Assembly: GCF_006542665.1 (NCBI RefSeq)
Contig: NZ_AP019735.1
Location: 1,674,001-1,738,000 of the forward strand
Length of the DNA stretch: 64,000 nucleotides
Reading direction: 5' to 3'
Source: Alistipes communis
Lineage (GTDB): Bacteria > Bacteroidota > Bacteroidia > Bacteroidales > Rikenellaceae
The position numbers were made by a program, and so were the translations under genes. Below, piece after piece: positions 19,551 to 26,500 of the stretch; position 1 is the first letter of the stretch, and each line of letters begins with the position of its first letter. The notes under the pieces were generated by a model that was not told the origin of the DNA, did not search any database, and saw only the letters and a list, made by a program, of their open reading frames with translations.

Positions 19551-20363
19551 ATGAAACAACTTACGATGAAACGAATCCTCATACTTTTTCTGCTGACGGG
19601 AGGCATATTCTCCGCCGCGGGACAGATCTACGTGCCCGGCGAAGAGTTGTTCTACCGTGTCAGCTACCGCGCCAAGCTGGTGCCCAATACGGAGGTGGCC
19701 ACCGTCGTGGTGCGTACCTCCGAGGTCGAACTCGACGGACAGACCGTCTATAACGTCTTCGGACAGGGCAAGACGCTGGCCTCGTTCCGGTGGTTCTTCT
19801 CGCTCGACGACCGGTACAACATCTGGGTCGATACCGCGACGCTGCGCACCGTGCGATTCACGAGCGATATCCACGAAGGGGGCTATACCTTCCGCAGCCG
19901 GTTCGACTACGACTGGCCGGCGCGGCGCGTGGCGACCCGCTGGCAGCGGCGCACGCTGCCCGAAAACCGGAAGGAGATGGCGCTCACCGACGTGAGCATG
20001 GACGCCGTGTCGCTCTTTTTCAACATGCGCAGCGCCGACGCTGCGTCGTTCCGCGTCGGCGAGCAGCGTGTCTTGCAGATGGTGCTCGAAGATACGATCC
20101 GCCATTTGCGCTACCGCTTCGAGGGGCGCGAGGTGAAGAAAATCCGCAACATGGGGAAATTCAACACGTTGAAGTTCGCCTGCCAGATCGGTACCTCCGA
20201 GAGTTTCTCGTTCACCGACGGATCGGAGTTCTTCATCTGGCTGTCGGACGACGAGAACAAGATTCCCCTTCACCTCGAATCGCCCATTCGCGTGGGAAGC
20301 GTCAATGCCTATATCACGGGGTATAAGGGGCTGAAATATCCGTTGACCAGCAAAATCAGGTGA
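19551..20363 (+). CDS. DUF3108 family exported protein
   Basis: The 270-residue protein has a signal peptide (MKRILILFLLTGGIFSAAG within the first 24 residues). The body starts YVPGEELFYRVSYRAKLVPN, the typical PGExLxYxVxY opening of DUF3108, a predicted lipocalin-like beta-barrel of unknown function. An alternative ATG lies at 19566. No consensus promoter is visible between the repeats and the start, so it may be read from recG. The downstream esterase gene begins 3 bp after its stop. Confidence 0.8.
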   Translation: MKQLTMKRILILFLLTGGIFSAAGQIYVPGEELFYRVSYRAKLVPNTEVATVVVRTSEVELDGQTVYNVFGQGKTLASFRWFFSLDDRYNIWVDTATLRTVRFTSDIHEGGYTFRSRFDYDWPARRVATRWQRRTLPENRKEMALTDVSMDAVSLFFNMRSADAASFRVGEQRVLQMVLEDTIRHLRYRFEGREVKKIRNMGKFNTLKFACQIGTSESFSFTDGSEFFIWLSDDENKIPLHLESPIRVGSVNAYITGYKGLKYPLTSKIR

Positions 20364-20365
20364 AG

Positions 20366-21148
20366 ATGAAACTGACGCAGATCGATTTGGCGGAGGGCCG
20401 CGGCGGATCGCAGCGGGAGGTGTCGGCATCGGAAGCGGTCGCACGCGCGGAAGAGGCGTGCGGCGGTACGCTGCTGCTTTTCGAACCGGACGGCGCGCCG
20501 CGCGCGGCCGTCGCGATCTGTCCGGGCGGCGGATTCGGTAAGGTCAACACGGAACACGAGGGGGTTGCCTTCGCCGAATGGTTCGTTGCACACGGCATCG
20601 CCGCCGGCGTGGTGAAGTACCGTCTGCCCGAAGGCGATCCGGCGCTTCCGCAGCAGGATGTCGAACGGGCCGCGGAGTTGCTGCGCAATCGTTTCGACGG
20701 CGTGAAGACCGGTGTGCTGGGCGCCTCGATCGGCGGTTATCTGGCGGCTTGCGCGGCACTCGCGCAGCCTGCGGCGCGGCGTCCCGATTTCCAGCTGCTG
20801 TTTTATCCGGTGGTGAGCATGGAAGAAGAGTTCGCGCATCGTCCTTCGATGCTGCGCATGTTCGGCCGCGAGCTGCACGGCCTGGAAGCCAAACGCCGTT
20901 CCCCGCTCTACCGGATCGATCGGGCGGCGCCTCCGGCCTTTCTCGCCGCGGCGGCCGACGACGGCGCCGTGACGCCGCTCGGCGCGTGCCGTTATGCCGA
21001 ATGCCTGCTGGCGGCGGGTGCGGGCGCCGCGTTGCATCTCTATCCCTCCGGCGGCCACGGATTCGGCCTGCGACGGGAGTTCGCGTGGCGCGAAGCGCTT
21101 GTCGGGGAGTTGAGGATGTGGCTCGATGCGACGATCGGGACGGTGTGA
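20366..21148 (+). CDS. Alpha/beta hydrolase (esterase/lipase-like)
   Basis: The 260-residue protein without a signal peptide has an oxyanion-hole segment VAICPGGGFGKV. The nucleophile elbow GASIGG has its Ser near residue 118, followed by a likely acid in AADDGAV and the catalytic His in PSGGHGFG. This is the BD-FAE/acetylxylan-esterase-like layout. The ATG at 20366 was chosen; a GTG at 20360 overlaps the previous stop. It is probably a cytoplasmic carboxylesterase with unknown substrate, in an operon with the DUF3108 gene. Confidence 0.82.
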   Translation: MKLTQIDLAEGRGGSQREVSASEAVARAEEACGGTLLLFEPDGAPRAAVAICPGGGFGKVNTEHEGVAFAEWFVAHGIAAGVVKYRLPEGDPALPQQDVERAAELLRNRFDGVKTGVLGASIGGYLAACAALAQPAARRPDFQLLFYPVVSMEEEFAHRPSMLRMFGRELHGLEAKRRSPLYRIDRAAPPAFLAAAADDGAVTPLGACRYAECLLAAGAGAALHLYPSGGHGFGLRREFAWREALVGELRMWLDATIGTV

Positions 21149-21172
21149 TTTCTCCGTTTCCGAAAAAAATTC

Positions 21173-21180
21173 TATCTTTG
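21173..21180 (+). promoter_or_regulatory. Promoter -7 element (TATCTTTG)
   Basis: TATCTTTG lies 19 bp before the start of the membrane coiled-coil gene. A TTTC at 21149-21152 is at the right distance for a weak -33. Confidence 0.6.
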
Positions 21181-21199
21181 AGACCAAAACCGTATCGTT

Positions 21200-22135
21200 A
21201 TGGAAGAGAATAAAGACTATAATCCGTCGCAGTACGAGGACGACGATCGAATGGAGGCTCCGAAGAGCGCCAAATCGATCCGCGGTTACCAGACGATCAT
21301 CGTCATCCTGGCCGTCATCCTGGCCGCGCTGTCGATCCTCTATTTCAATATCCACCGTCAGCAGCAGGAGGAGTACGATCTGCTGTTGGTCGACCGCGAT
21401 TCGATCAAGAGCAACCTCTCGCACCTGATGGAGGATTTCGACAACCTTCAAATTTCGAACGACAGCATTTCGCAGAGCCTCGGTCTCGAACGCAGCCGCG
21501 CCGATTCGCTCATGGAGCGGCTCACCAAGGAGCGTTCGTGGAGCTACGCCAAGATCAAGAAGTACGAGAAGGAGATCGGAACCATGCGGACGATCATGCG
21601 CGGCTATCTGCGTCAGATCGATTCGCTCAATACGCTCAACAAGAACCTGATCAAGGAGAACGTCTCCTACCGCAAGGAGATTTCGTCGGCCAACCTGCGT
21701 GCCGAAGTGGCCGAGGAGAAGGCTTCGGAGCTGAGCACCAAGGTACGTCAGGGTGCGGTGATCCGCGCACGGGGCATCCGGCTCGTGCCGCTCAACGCGC
21801 GCGACAAGGAGGTGTCGCGCGTGAAGAACGCCTCGCGCCTGCGCGTCGAATTCACGCTGGCGGGCAACGACCTGGCCGAGCCGGGCGAACGGACGGTTTA
21901 CGTGCGCATCACCTCGCCCGACGGGTACGTGCAGTCCAATGCATCGGCGGCGACCTTCGAGTTCGAGGGCGAGCGGCTGACCTACACCGCTTCGCGCGAC
22001 GTCGACTACCAGAATGAAGACCTGGCCGTGGGCGTCTACTACAACGACGGCGCCGGCTTCACGGCCGGAACCTACCGCGTCGAGGTCTATGCCGACGGCC
22101 GCCTGGCCGGTCAGAGCGACATCGTGCTGCGGTAA
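21200..22135 (+). CDS. Single-pass membrane protein with coiled coil and Ig-like end
   Basis: The 311-residue protein has a polar N-terminus (1-30) and one transmembrane helix (about 31-50, TIIVILAVILAALSILYF). A long heptad-rich coiled coil follows (about 55-180). The C-terminal beta-domain (about 190-311) contains EFTLAGNDLAEPGERTVYV. Proteins of this build are conserved in Bacteroidota and are sometimes mislabelled as chromosome-partitioning proteins. No catalytic motif is visible and the function is unknown. Confidence 0.85.
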   Translation: MEENKDYNPSQYEDDDRMEAPKSAKSIRGYQTIIVILAVILAALSILYFNIHRQQQEEYDLLLVDRDSIKSNLSHLMEDFDNLQISNDSISQSLGLERSRADSLMERLTKERSWSYAKIKKYEKEIGTMRTIMRGYLRQIDSLNTLNKNLIKENVSYRKEISSANLRAEVAEEKASELSTKVRQGAVIRARGIRLVPLNARDKEVSRVKNASRLRVEFTLAGNDLAEPGERTVYVRITSPDGYVQSNASAATFEFEGERLTYTASRDVDYQNEDLAVGVYYNDGAGFTAGTYRVEVYADGRLAGQSDIVLR

Positions 22136-22141
22136 GGGCCG

Positions 22142-22200
22142 GTTTCGTTAAGGCGGGTGCAGAGCTGCGCTTGCGCGGGCTCTGCCGAGGTGAGAAGACG
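22142..22200 (+). repeat. Hairpin repeat, diverged promoterless copy
   Basis: TTTCGTTAAGGCGGGTGC, then AGAGCTGCGC-TT-GCGCGGGCTCT and GCCGAGGTGAGAAGACG. The central stem is kept although the flanks have drifted. Confidence 0.6.
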
Positions 22201-22249
22201 GAGAAAAGATTCGACGAAAAGGTCGGGAACGATCTGTTTGCAGCATGAA

Positions 22250-22273
22250 AAAAGGAGTCGCAAGACTCCTTTT
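22250..22273. terminator. Terminator between convergent operons
   Basis: AAAAGGAGTC, loop GCAA, GACTCCTTTT. The run of A on one side and T on the other makes it functional in both directions. It lies 5 bp beyond the last lipoprotein gene of the C10 peptidase operon. Confidence 0.85.
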
Positions 22274-22277
22274 TCCT

Positions 22278-22781
22278 TTATCTGCCCGCCTGCCGGACGG
22301 TGAGTTGACTCCACTCCATCCAATAGTTTGGAATGTTCGTGATGAACCGTATCCGGATCTCCTTTTGCTGTCCGGTGTTCGTGTCGGCGCCGAGATGAAG
22401 CGTTTGGAGATAACGTGGAACACAGTGCTGTTCGCCTTTGTATTCTACGTCGATGTAGTCGTAGATTTCCAACTTCTCCGATGCCGGATCGGGGGTGACC
22501 TTTATGGTGAATCCTTCGACCTTGTATTCTCCGAGTCCGGACATCGAGTATCCTCCGATACCGAACTCTTGAACACCTTTCGAAACGATCCGTAACTCGA
22601 CGGTGTTTTGTTCGGCCGGCAGTTCGAGAATGTATCCGTCGGTTTCCACGAGCTGTTGCCCGTCGAGCATATAGATTCCACCGAAGACAAGACCCCCTTC
22701 GGTGTACTCCTCTTCTTTTTCCTTACAGGAGAAGTTCGAGAGTGCCGACAGCGCAATCAGTATGGCGAATATCTTTTTCAT
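22278..22781 (-). CDS. Paralogous small lipoprotein 3 of the C10 peptidase operon
   Basis: The 167-residue protein has a lipoprotein signal (Cys near residue 19). The three paralogues share a pattern seen here as YMLDGQQLVE, TVELRIVSKG, EIYDYIDVEY, PRYLQTLHLGA, IRIRFIT and a final LTVRQAG. The last strand resembles the end of BACON-type Ig domains. It is the last gene of the peptidase-lipoprotein operon, 13 bp after its neighbour. Possible roles are protease inhibitor, chaperone or surface partner; none is shown. Base composition is clearly lower in GC than the surrounding core genes. Confidence 0.75.
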   Translation of the reverse strand: MKKIFAILIALSALSNFSCKEKEEEYTEGGLVFGGIYMLDGQQLVETDGYILELPAEQNTVELRIVSKGVQEFGIGGYSMSGLGEYKVEGFTIKVTPDPASEKLEIYDYIDVEYKGEQHCVPRYLQTLHLGADTNTGQQKEIRIRFITNIPNYWMEWSQLTVRQAGR

Positions 22782-22794
22782 AATTAGGTGTTCG

Positions 22795-23268
22795 TTATTT
22801 CGCTCCCGCCTGCCGGATGGTGATGTCGGCGCATTCGGGCATGGGATTCTGTGTGATAATTCGGAATCGACAGTCTCTCGCTTGCTTTTGCCCGTTCGTC
22901 TCTGCGATTATTCTGAGTGTCTGTACATATCGCGGAATGTTCCGTGTCTCGCCGTCAACCTTGATCGGAATATAGTCGTAGATAACAGCATCGTCCCCCG
23001 TGAATCCGGTCAGGATCGTAAGGGTAATTTCGGGTGATTGATCCAGTTTTTCGATCTTTACGGCTCCTTCCGATACGATTTGCAGGTCGACGTCACGTTG
23101 CTTGGAGTCGATATCGATCGTATGTTCGTGCAGCAAGATCAGTTCATCGCCGTCGAGCAGGAAGACGTCGTGGGCGAGGTATACGCCGCCTTCGAAATCG
23201 ACGTCGTCCTTGCAGGAGGTGCTCAGCATCGCGCCCAGCGCAAGCAGAACGGTAATCAGTTTTTTCAT
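22795..23268 (-). CDS. Paralogous small lipoprotein 2 of the C10 peptidase operon
   Basis: The 157-residue lipoprotein (Cys near residue 19) is the middle paralogue. Conserved marks are FLLDGDELIL, DVDLQIVSEG, VIYDYIPIKV, PRYVQTLRIIA, CRFRIIT and ADITIRQAGAK. Spacing to both neighbours is 12-13 bp, so all three are read from one transcript. The family was not recognised beyond a BACON-like final strand. The paralogues have diverged heavily while keeping the same frame of conserved strands. Confidence 0.75.
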   Translation of the reverse strand: MKKLITVLLALGAMLSTSCKDDVDFEGGVYLAHDVFLLDGDELILLHEHTIDIDSKQRDVDLQIVSEGAVKIEKLDQSPEITLTILTGFTGDDAVIYDYIPIKVDGETRNIPRYVQTLRIIAETNGQKQARDCRFRIITQNPMPECADITIRQAGAK

Positions 23269-23280
23269 AATCAGTAACCG

Positions 23281-23766
23281 TTATTTCGTTCCCGCCTGCC
23301 GGACGGTGATGTCGGCGGCACTGCTGTCTAAGGCCCCGGGTGTCCAAATCCTGAATTTTACAATTCTGGGGAGTTTGAACGCATTTTGTTTTGCACTTAT
23401 GCTGACGGTTTGCAGATAGCGCGGTCGATCTTTGTGTACGACTCCCCAAGAATCGACGGTGTAGTCGTATATCTCGGCCTCTTCGAGTTTCTTCGTGAGC
23501 GTGACGGAAATAGCGTCGGGGAGGTTCATGCCGAAGTGATCCAGATCGATACTTTGTTGGTTGTAGATTCCCGACGAAACGATTTGCAGATCGACGGTGC
23601 ACTGCTGTGCGGGCAATTCGACGGTGTATCCGTGTGCCTCGATGAGATTTTCGCCATCGAGAATATAAGCGTCATGGAAATCCCAGTCACCACCTACTTG
23701 CTTTTCCTCACAGGCACAGCAAAGCAACGCGAGCAGGGCGATGGAGATGGTTGTATGTTTTTTCAT
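23281..23766 (-). CDS. Paralogous small lipoprotein 1 of the C10 peptidase operon
   Basis: The 161-residue lipoprotein has its lipobox around LLCCACEE. Conserved marks are YILDGENLIEAHGY, TVDLQIVSSG, EIYDYTVDSW, PRYLQTVSISA, VKFRIWT and ADITVRQAGTK. It starts 15 bp after the C10 peptidase stop. In Bacteroides, C10 peptidases are known to be encoded next to small inhibitor genes. That makes an inhibitor role worth testing, although no propeptide-like sequence is obvious here. Confidence 0.75.
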   Translation of the reverse strand: MKKHTTISIALLALLCCACEEKQVGGDWDFHDAYILDGENLIEAHGYTVELPAQQCTVDLQIVSSGIYNQQSIDLDHFGMNLPDAISVTLTKKLEEAEIYDYTVDSWGVVHKDRPRYLQTVSISAKQNAFKLPRIVKFRIWTPGALDSSAADITVRQAGTK

Positions 23767-23781
23767 TTGTTCAATATTATA

Positions 23782-25176
23782 TTAAAATCCCGTAATGAGA
23801 AGATCTTGTCGATCGGAAGAGTAGTTGCATATCTCATTGTTTTTATTGGGGAATTGGATACTGCTGTCTAAAAACCAACCGTCTTGGTTTGCGTATTGCC
23901 CCCAGTTCATGTGGAAGAAGACATTCTGTGCATGATAGACCCTTTCGGAATCGAGTTCGATGTACCAAGGTCGTGGAAGTCCGTTGTTCAGCGCATATAA
24001 CTTGTATTCCGTATAGGCGGTTATCGAGTTGCTGCCATCAATTACCCAAGCGTGGCCTTTATCGCGGGCTCTATCCTGTCCATCCGTATAGACTGGAAGA
24101 TTGCTGTTCAGCATCGTATAGACGGTCGAGGCGTTATGACTCCTTTTCGAGCAACTGTATCCGTAACTTTCGAGAACCCGTTTCGCATGGTCGATATTGC
24201 TCGATCCGCTGTCGGATACGCGCAGTTCTCCGTGTAATTGCGCCAAAAAAGAGGATAAGGTCGAGTTGCTCGTTTCGTCAGGCATGTCCGACCAGTTGAA
24301 ATAGGCGGGGTGTTGGTAGTAGCGCATCAGTTGGCCGACGGCGATGGTTACGCAGCCCAAGGGCTTTTCCCCGCCTATCTGTGAATTATAAGGTGCATAT
24401 TGTCTCCATTTCGTCGTGAGGAACGGGCCTTTCTTTGTTCCCGATTCATGGTATTTGACCGTAATAATTCCCGACTCCATGCAGTTGTAGGGGGTGTCGA
24501 CCCAAGCGTCGTCGCCGATAGCGGTTTCGCAGAAACGCTGATAGGCATCTTCGGGCATGTCGTCGGGTTTGATGGCCAAACGATACGTGTCGGCTCCTTC
24601 CGCGAACCATTTTCCATACCATTCGTTCTGGATGTCGTAGAACTCGTCGTCGGTCATTCGCGTTTGTACCCGTTCGGGGCGGGTGCGCTCTTCGTAGGGA
24701 AGCCATGCGGAGCGGCAGTCGAAGACGGCGGCGGAGTCGCGTGCGGCCTCGATCGTCTCGGTCATCTCCTGCAAGACGACGTCCAGCCCGCTCGGTTCGC
24801 GGTCGAGTGTGAAGGTGCCGCGGTCGATCTGCGCCAGGATAGGATAGCAGCGTTTGGTGGCGGAGATCAGCAGGTAGCCCTCTTGCAGGTTGACCGCATA
24901 GATTGCCGGACGCCCTGCTGCGTCGCGGATCGTCACGACGTTGCGGACGACTGCACCGCTGCCGGCACGGGTCGGACGGTTGCCGTTGCGGAAAATGCGG
25001 GCGACCGCCGCCGCGTCGCCTGCCGACAGATCGGAATCGTCTGCGACGAATTCCGCCGCCGGTGCGGGGAGAGAGGGCGTCGGGGCGGAGTCGGACAGTT
25101 CGGTTTGCTGACAGGCGCCGATTATGAGTGTAACGGAGATGACAAACGCTCCGAAAAGAGTTTTGTTTGGTTTCAT
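23782..25176 (-). CDS. C10 family cysteine peptidase (streptopain/SpeB-like) lipoprotein
   Basis: The 464-residue protein has a lipoprotein signal (LIIGACQQ) and a Spi-type propeptide region (about 50-150, containing AIYAVNLQEGYLLISATKR). The mature C10 domain has the nucleophile in LGCVTIAVGQLMRYYQHP. The catalytic His is in GHAWVIDG, and HMNWGQYANQDGWF supplies the conserved Asn/Trp region. These secreted papain-like peptidases degrade host or dietary proteins and are activated by propeptide removal. It is the first gene of an operon with three small lipoproteins. A TATATTTG box lies 37 bp upstream. The operon is visibly AT-richer than its surroundings, which suggests acquisition by transfer. 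Confidence 0.92.
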   Translation of the reverse strand: MKPNKTLFGAFVISVTLIIGACQQTELSDSAPTPSLPAPAAEFVADDSDLSAGDAAAVARIFRNGNRPTRAGSGAVVRNVVTIRDAAGRPAIYAVNLQEGYLLISATKRCYPILAQIDRGTFTLDREPSGLDVVLQEMTETIEAARDSAAVFDCRSAWLPYEERTRPERVQTRMTDDEFYDIQNEWYGKWFAEGADTYRLAIKPDDMPEDAYQRFCETAIGDDAWVDTPYNCMESGIITVKYHESGTKKGPFLTTKWRQYAPYNSQIGGEKPLGCVTIAVGQLMRYYQHPAYFNWSDMPDETSNSTLSSFLAQLHGELRVSDSGSSNIDHAKRVLESYGYSCSKRSHNASTVYTMLNSNLPVYTDGQDRARDKGHAWVIDGSNSITAYTEYKLYALNNGLPRPWYIELDSERVYHAQNVFFHMNWGQYANQDGWFLDSSIQFPNKNNEICNYSSDRQDLLITGF

Positions 25177-25213
25177 AGGCGCATGTTTTTTTTAATTAGA
25201 TTGGCTCTTAGTG

Positions 25214-25221
25214 CAAATATA
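25214..25221 (-). promoter_or_regulatory. Promoter -7 element of the C10 peptidase operon
   Basis: TATATTTG on the minus strand, in an AT-rich stretch just after the terminator of the upstream HAD gene. No clear -33 was found. Confidence 0.6.
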
Positions 25222-25254
25222 ATAAAAATCAAATGTAAAAGAAGGTATATTTGT

Positions 25255-25286
25255 AAAAAAAATAGCATCCCTTTTCAGGAATGCTA
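25255..25286 (-). terminator. Terminator of the HAD phosphatase gene
   Basis: The stem TAGCATCCC / GGAATGCTA (25263-25286, one mismatch) is followed on the minus strand by eight T. Confidence 0.85.
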
Positions 25287-25315
25287 CCTTCGTGCGAAAC
25301 GGCAGGCGGAAAATT

Positions 25316-26182
25316 CTATTTTCCGTGCGCCTCTTTGAGAAGTTCTCCGAACTCTTTGAGCGACAGCGCCGTGACGTCGGGCTGCGGGTCGGCTGCCGAG
25401 GCGACCTCCTCGGTCGTCTCGCCCGAGAGTACCAGTACGCCCAGTGCGCCGGCGTTGCGGGCCATCGCTACGTCGGTATAGATGCGGTCGCCCACCATGG
25501 CGATCTCATCGGCGCGCAGGCCGAAGCGCTCCTTGATGCCGGTGAGCATGTTGGGATCGGGTTTGCCCAGCACGATGTCGGGCGTGCGTCCCGTGGCGTG
25601 TTCGAGGCACTTGCAGATCGAGCCGCAGTCGACCAGCACGACGGGCTGATCGGTAGGACATACGCGGTCGGGGTTCGTGGCGATGTAGGGGATGCCCTGC
25701 GATGCCCACCATGCGGCGCGGCACAGGCGCGGGTAGGTGAGCGTCATGTCGAAGGCGGCGACCACCACGTCGGGGACATCGTCGGCGCTGTCGGCCGTCG
25801 ATTCGAAGCCGGCGGCCTCGAACTCCGAGATCATGCTCGGCGTACCCAGCAGGAAGAGTCGTTTGGCCGTCGGGTAGTGCGAGCGGATGTAGTCGATCGT
25901 GGCCAGCGCCGTGGTATACATCTCCTCGCGCGTGGCTTCGATGCCCAGCGTTTCGAGCTTGTGGAGGTAGTCGGCGATGCTCTTCGAAGGATTGTTCGTC
26001 AGGAACGAGTAGCCGATGCCCATCTCCGTCAGGTCGGAGAGGAACCGCTTGGTCCAGGGGAAGAGGGACATGCCCATGTAGATGGTGCCGTCCATATCGA
26101 GCGCCACGTGCCGGATGCGGCGGGCGCGTTCGAGAAGCTCCTCGTGCGGAAAGGGCGAGCGGTAGGAGTCGATTGTAGCCAT
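25316..26182 (-). CDS. HAD superfamily IIA phosphatase (NagD/phosphoglycolate-phosphatase-like)
   Basis: The 288-residue cytoplasmic protein has HAD motif I ALDMDGTIY, motif II SFLTNNPSKS, the motif III Lys in GKPDPNML and motif IV GDRIYTDVAMA. A class IIA cap lies between motifs II and III. It would dephosphorylate small sugar phosphates or nucleotides; the exact substrate is unknown. The start MATIDSYRS (ATG complementary to 26180-26182) was chosen because the longer frame would begin upstream of the promoter. The leader contains a perfect 10-bp hairpin at its very 5' end. Confidence 0.88.
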   Translation of the reverse strand: MATIDSYRSPFPHEELLERARRIRHVALDMDGTIYMGMSLFPWTKRFLSDLTEMGIGYSFLTNNPSKSIADYLHKLETLGIEATREEMYTTALATIDYIRSHYPTAKRLFLLGTPSMISEFEAAGFESTADSADDVPDVVVAAFDMTLTYPRLCRAAWWASQGIPYIATNPDRVCPTDQPVVLVDCGSICKCLEHATGRTPDIVLGKPDPNMLTGIKERFGLRADEIAMVGDRIYTDVAMARNAGALGVLVLSGETTEEVASAADPQPDVTALSLKEFGELLKEAHGK

Positions 26183-26216
26183 GAATGTAATTTTAGTGCG
26201 GTTGCGTAAATTCGTG

Positions 26217-26246
26217 AAGTCCGGCCGCATGGAGCGGGCCGGACTT
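26217..26246 (-). promoter_or_regulatory. Hairpin at the 5' end of the HAD mRNA
   Basis: AAGTCCGGCC and GGCCGGACTT form a perfect 10-bp stem with a 10-nt loop. From the promoter position, transcription should start near 26243, so the hairpin would cap the mRNA. Such 5' structures can protect transcripts from decay; that role is inferred. Confidence 0.5.
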
Positions 26247-26248
26247 CG

Positions 26249-26280
26249 CAAAGATACGAAAAGTCGGGGGCAGAAGCAAA
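26249..26280 (-). promoter_or_regulatory. Promoter of the HAD phosphatase gene
   Basis: Minus strand TTTG (26277-26280), a 20-nt spacer and TATCTTTG (26249-26256) form a perfect consensus. The TTTG is the right arm of a CAAAC / GTTTG hairpin of the dispersed repeat. Confidence 0.85.
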
Positions 26281-26350
26281 CATTCATGTTTGATTATGTC
26301 GAGACGGAGTATCTAAGGCGAAGCCAAAGATACGAATAAGCCGGGCGCAA
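26249..26350 (-). repeat. Promoter-bearing hairpin repeat (dimer, minus strand)
   Basis: Two TATCTTTG boxes, at 26249-26256 and 26325-26332, are 76 bp apart, matching the 75-bp period at 5.7 kb. The hairpin of the proximal copy is CAAAC-ATTCAT-GTTTG (26277-26292), in which both arms changed together relative to CAAGC/GCTTG. Together with 26351-26412, which holds a further partial repeat (GGGAGCATCTAAGGCG), this fills most of the gap before the phosphoesterase gene. Confidence 0.75.
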
Positions 26351-26412
26351 TGTAAATTTATTTGCTTTTTGCCGGGCGGGAGCATCTAAGGCGCAAGTTG
26401 AAATAAAAATAA

Positions 26413-26451
26413 GCAAATGCAATGTCAGAATAAATTCGACATTGCATTTGC
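26413..26451 (-). terminator. Terminator of PUL-like locus 1
   Basis: The perfect 14-bp inverted repeat GCAAATGCAATGTC / GACATTGCATTTGC is followed on the minus strand by a T-rich tail. It lies 50 bp after the phosphoesterase stop. Confidence 0.85.
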
Positions 26452-26500
26452 GGGATAAGGCGTCAGCCCAAGATGAAAATTCGCAGAATGACCTGACCGG

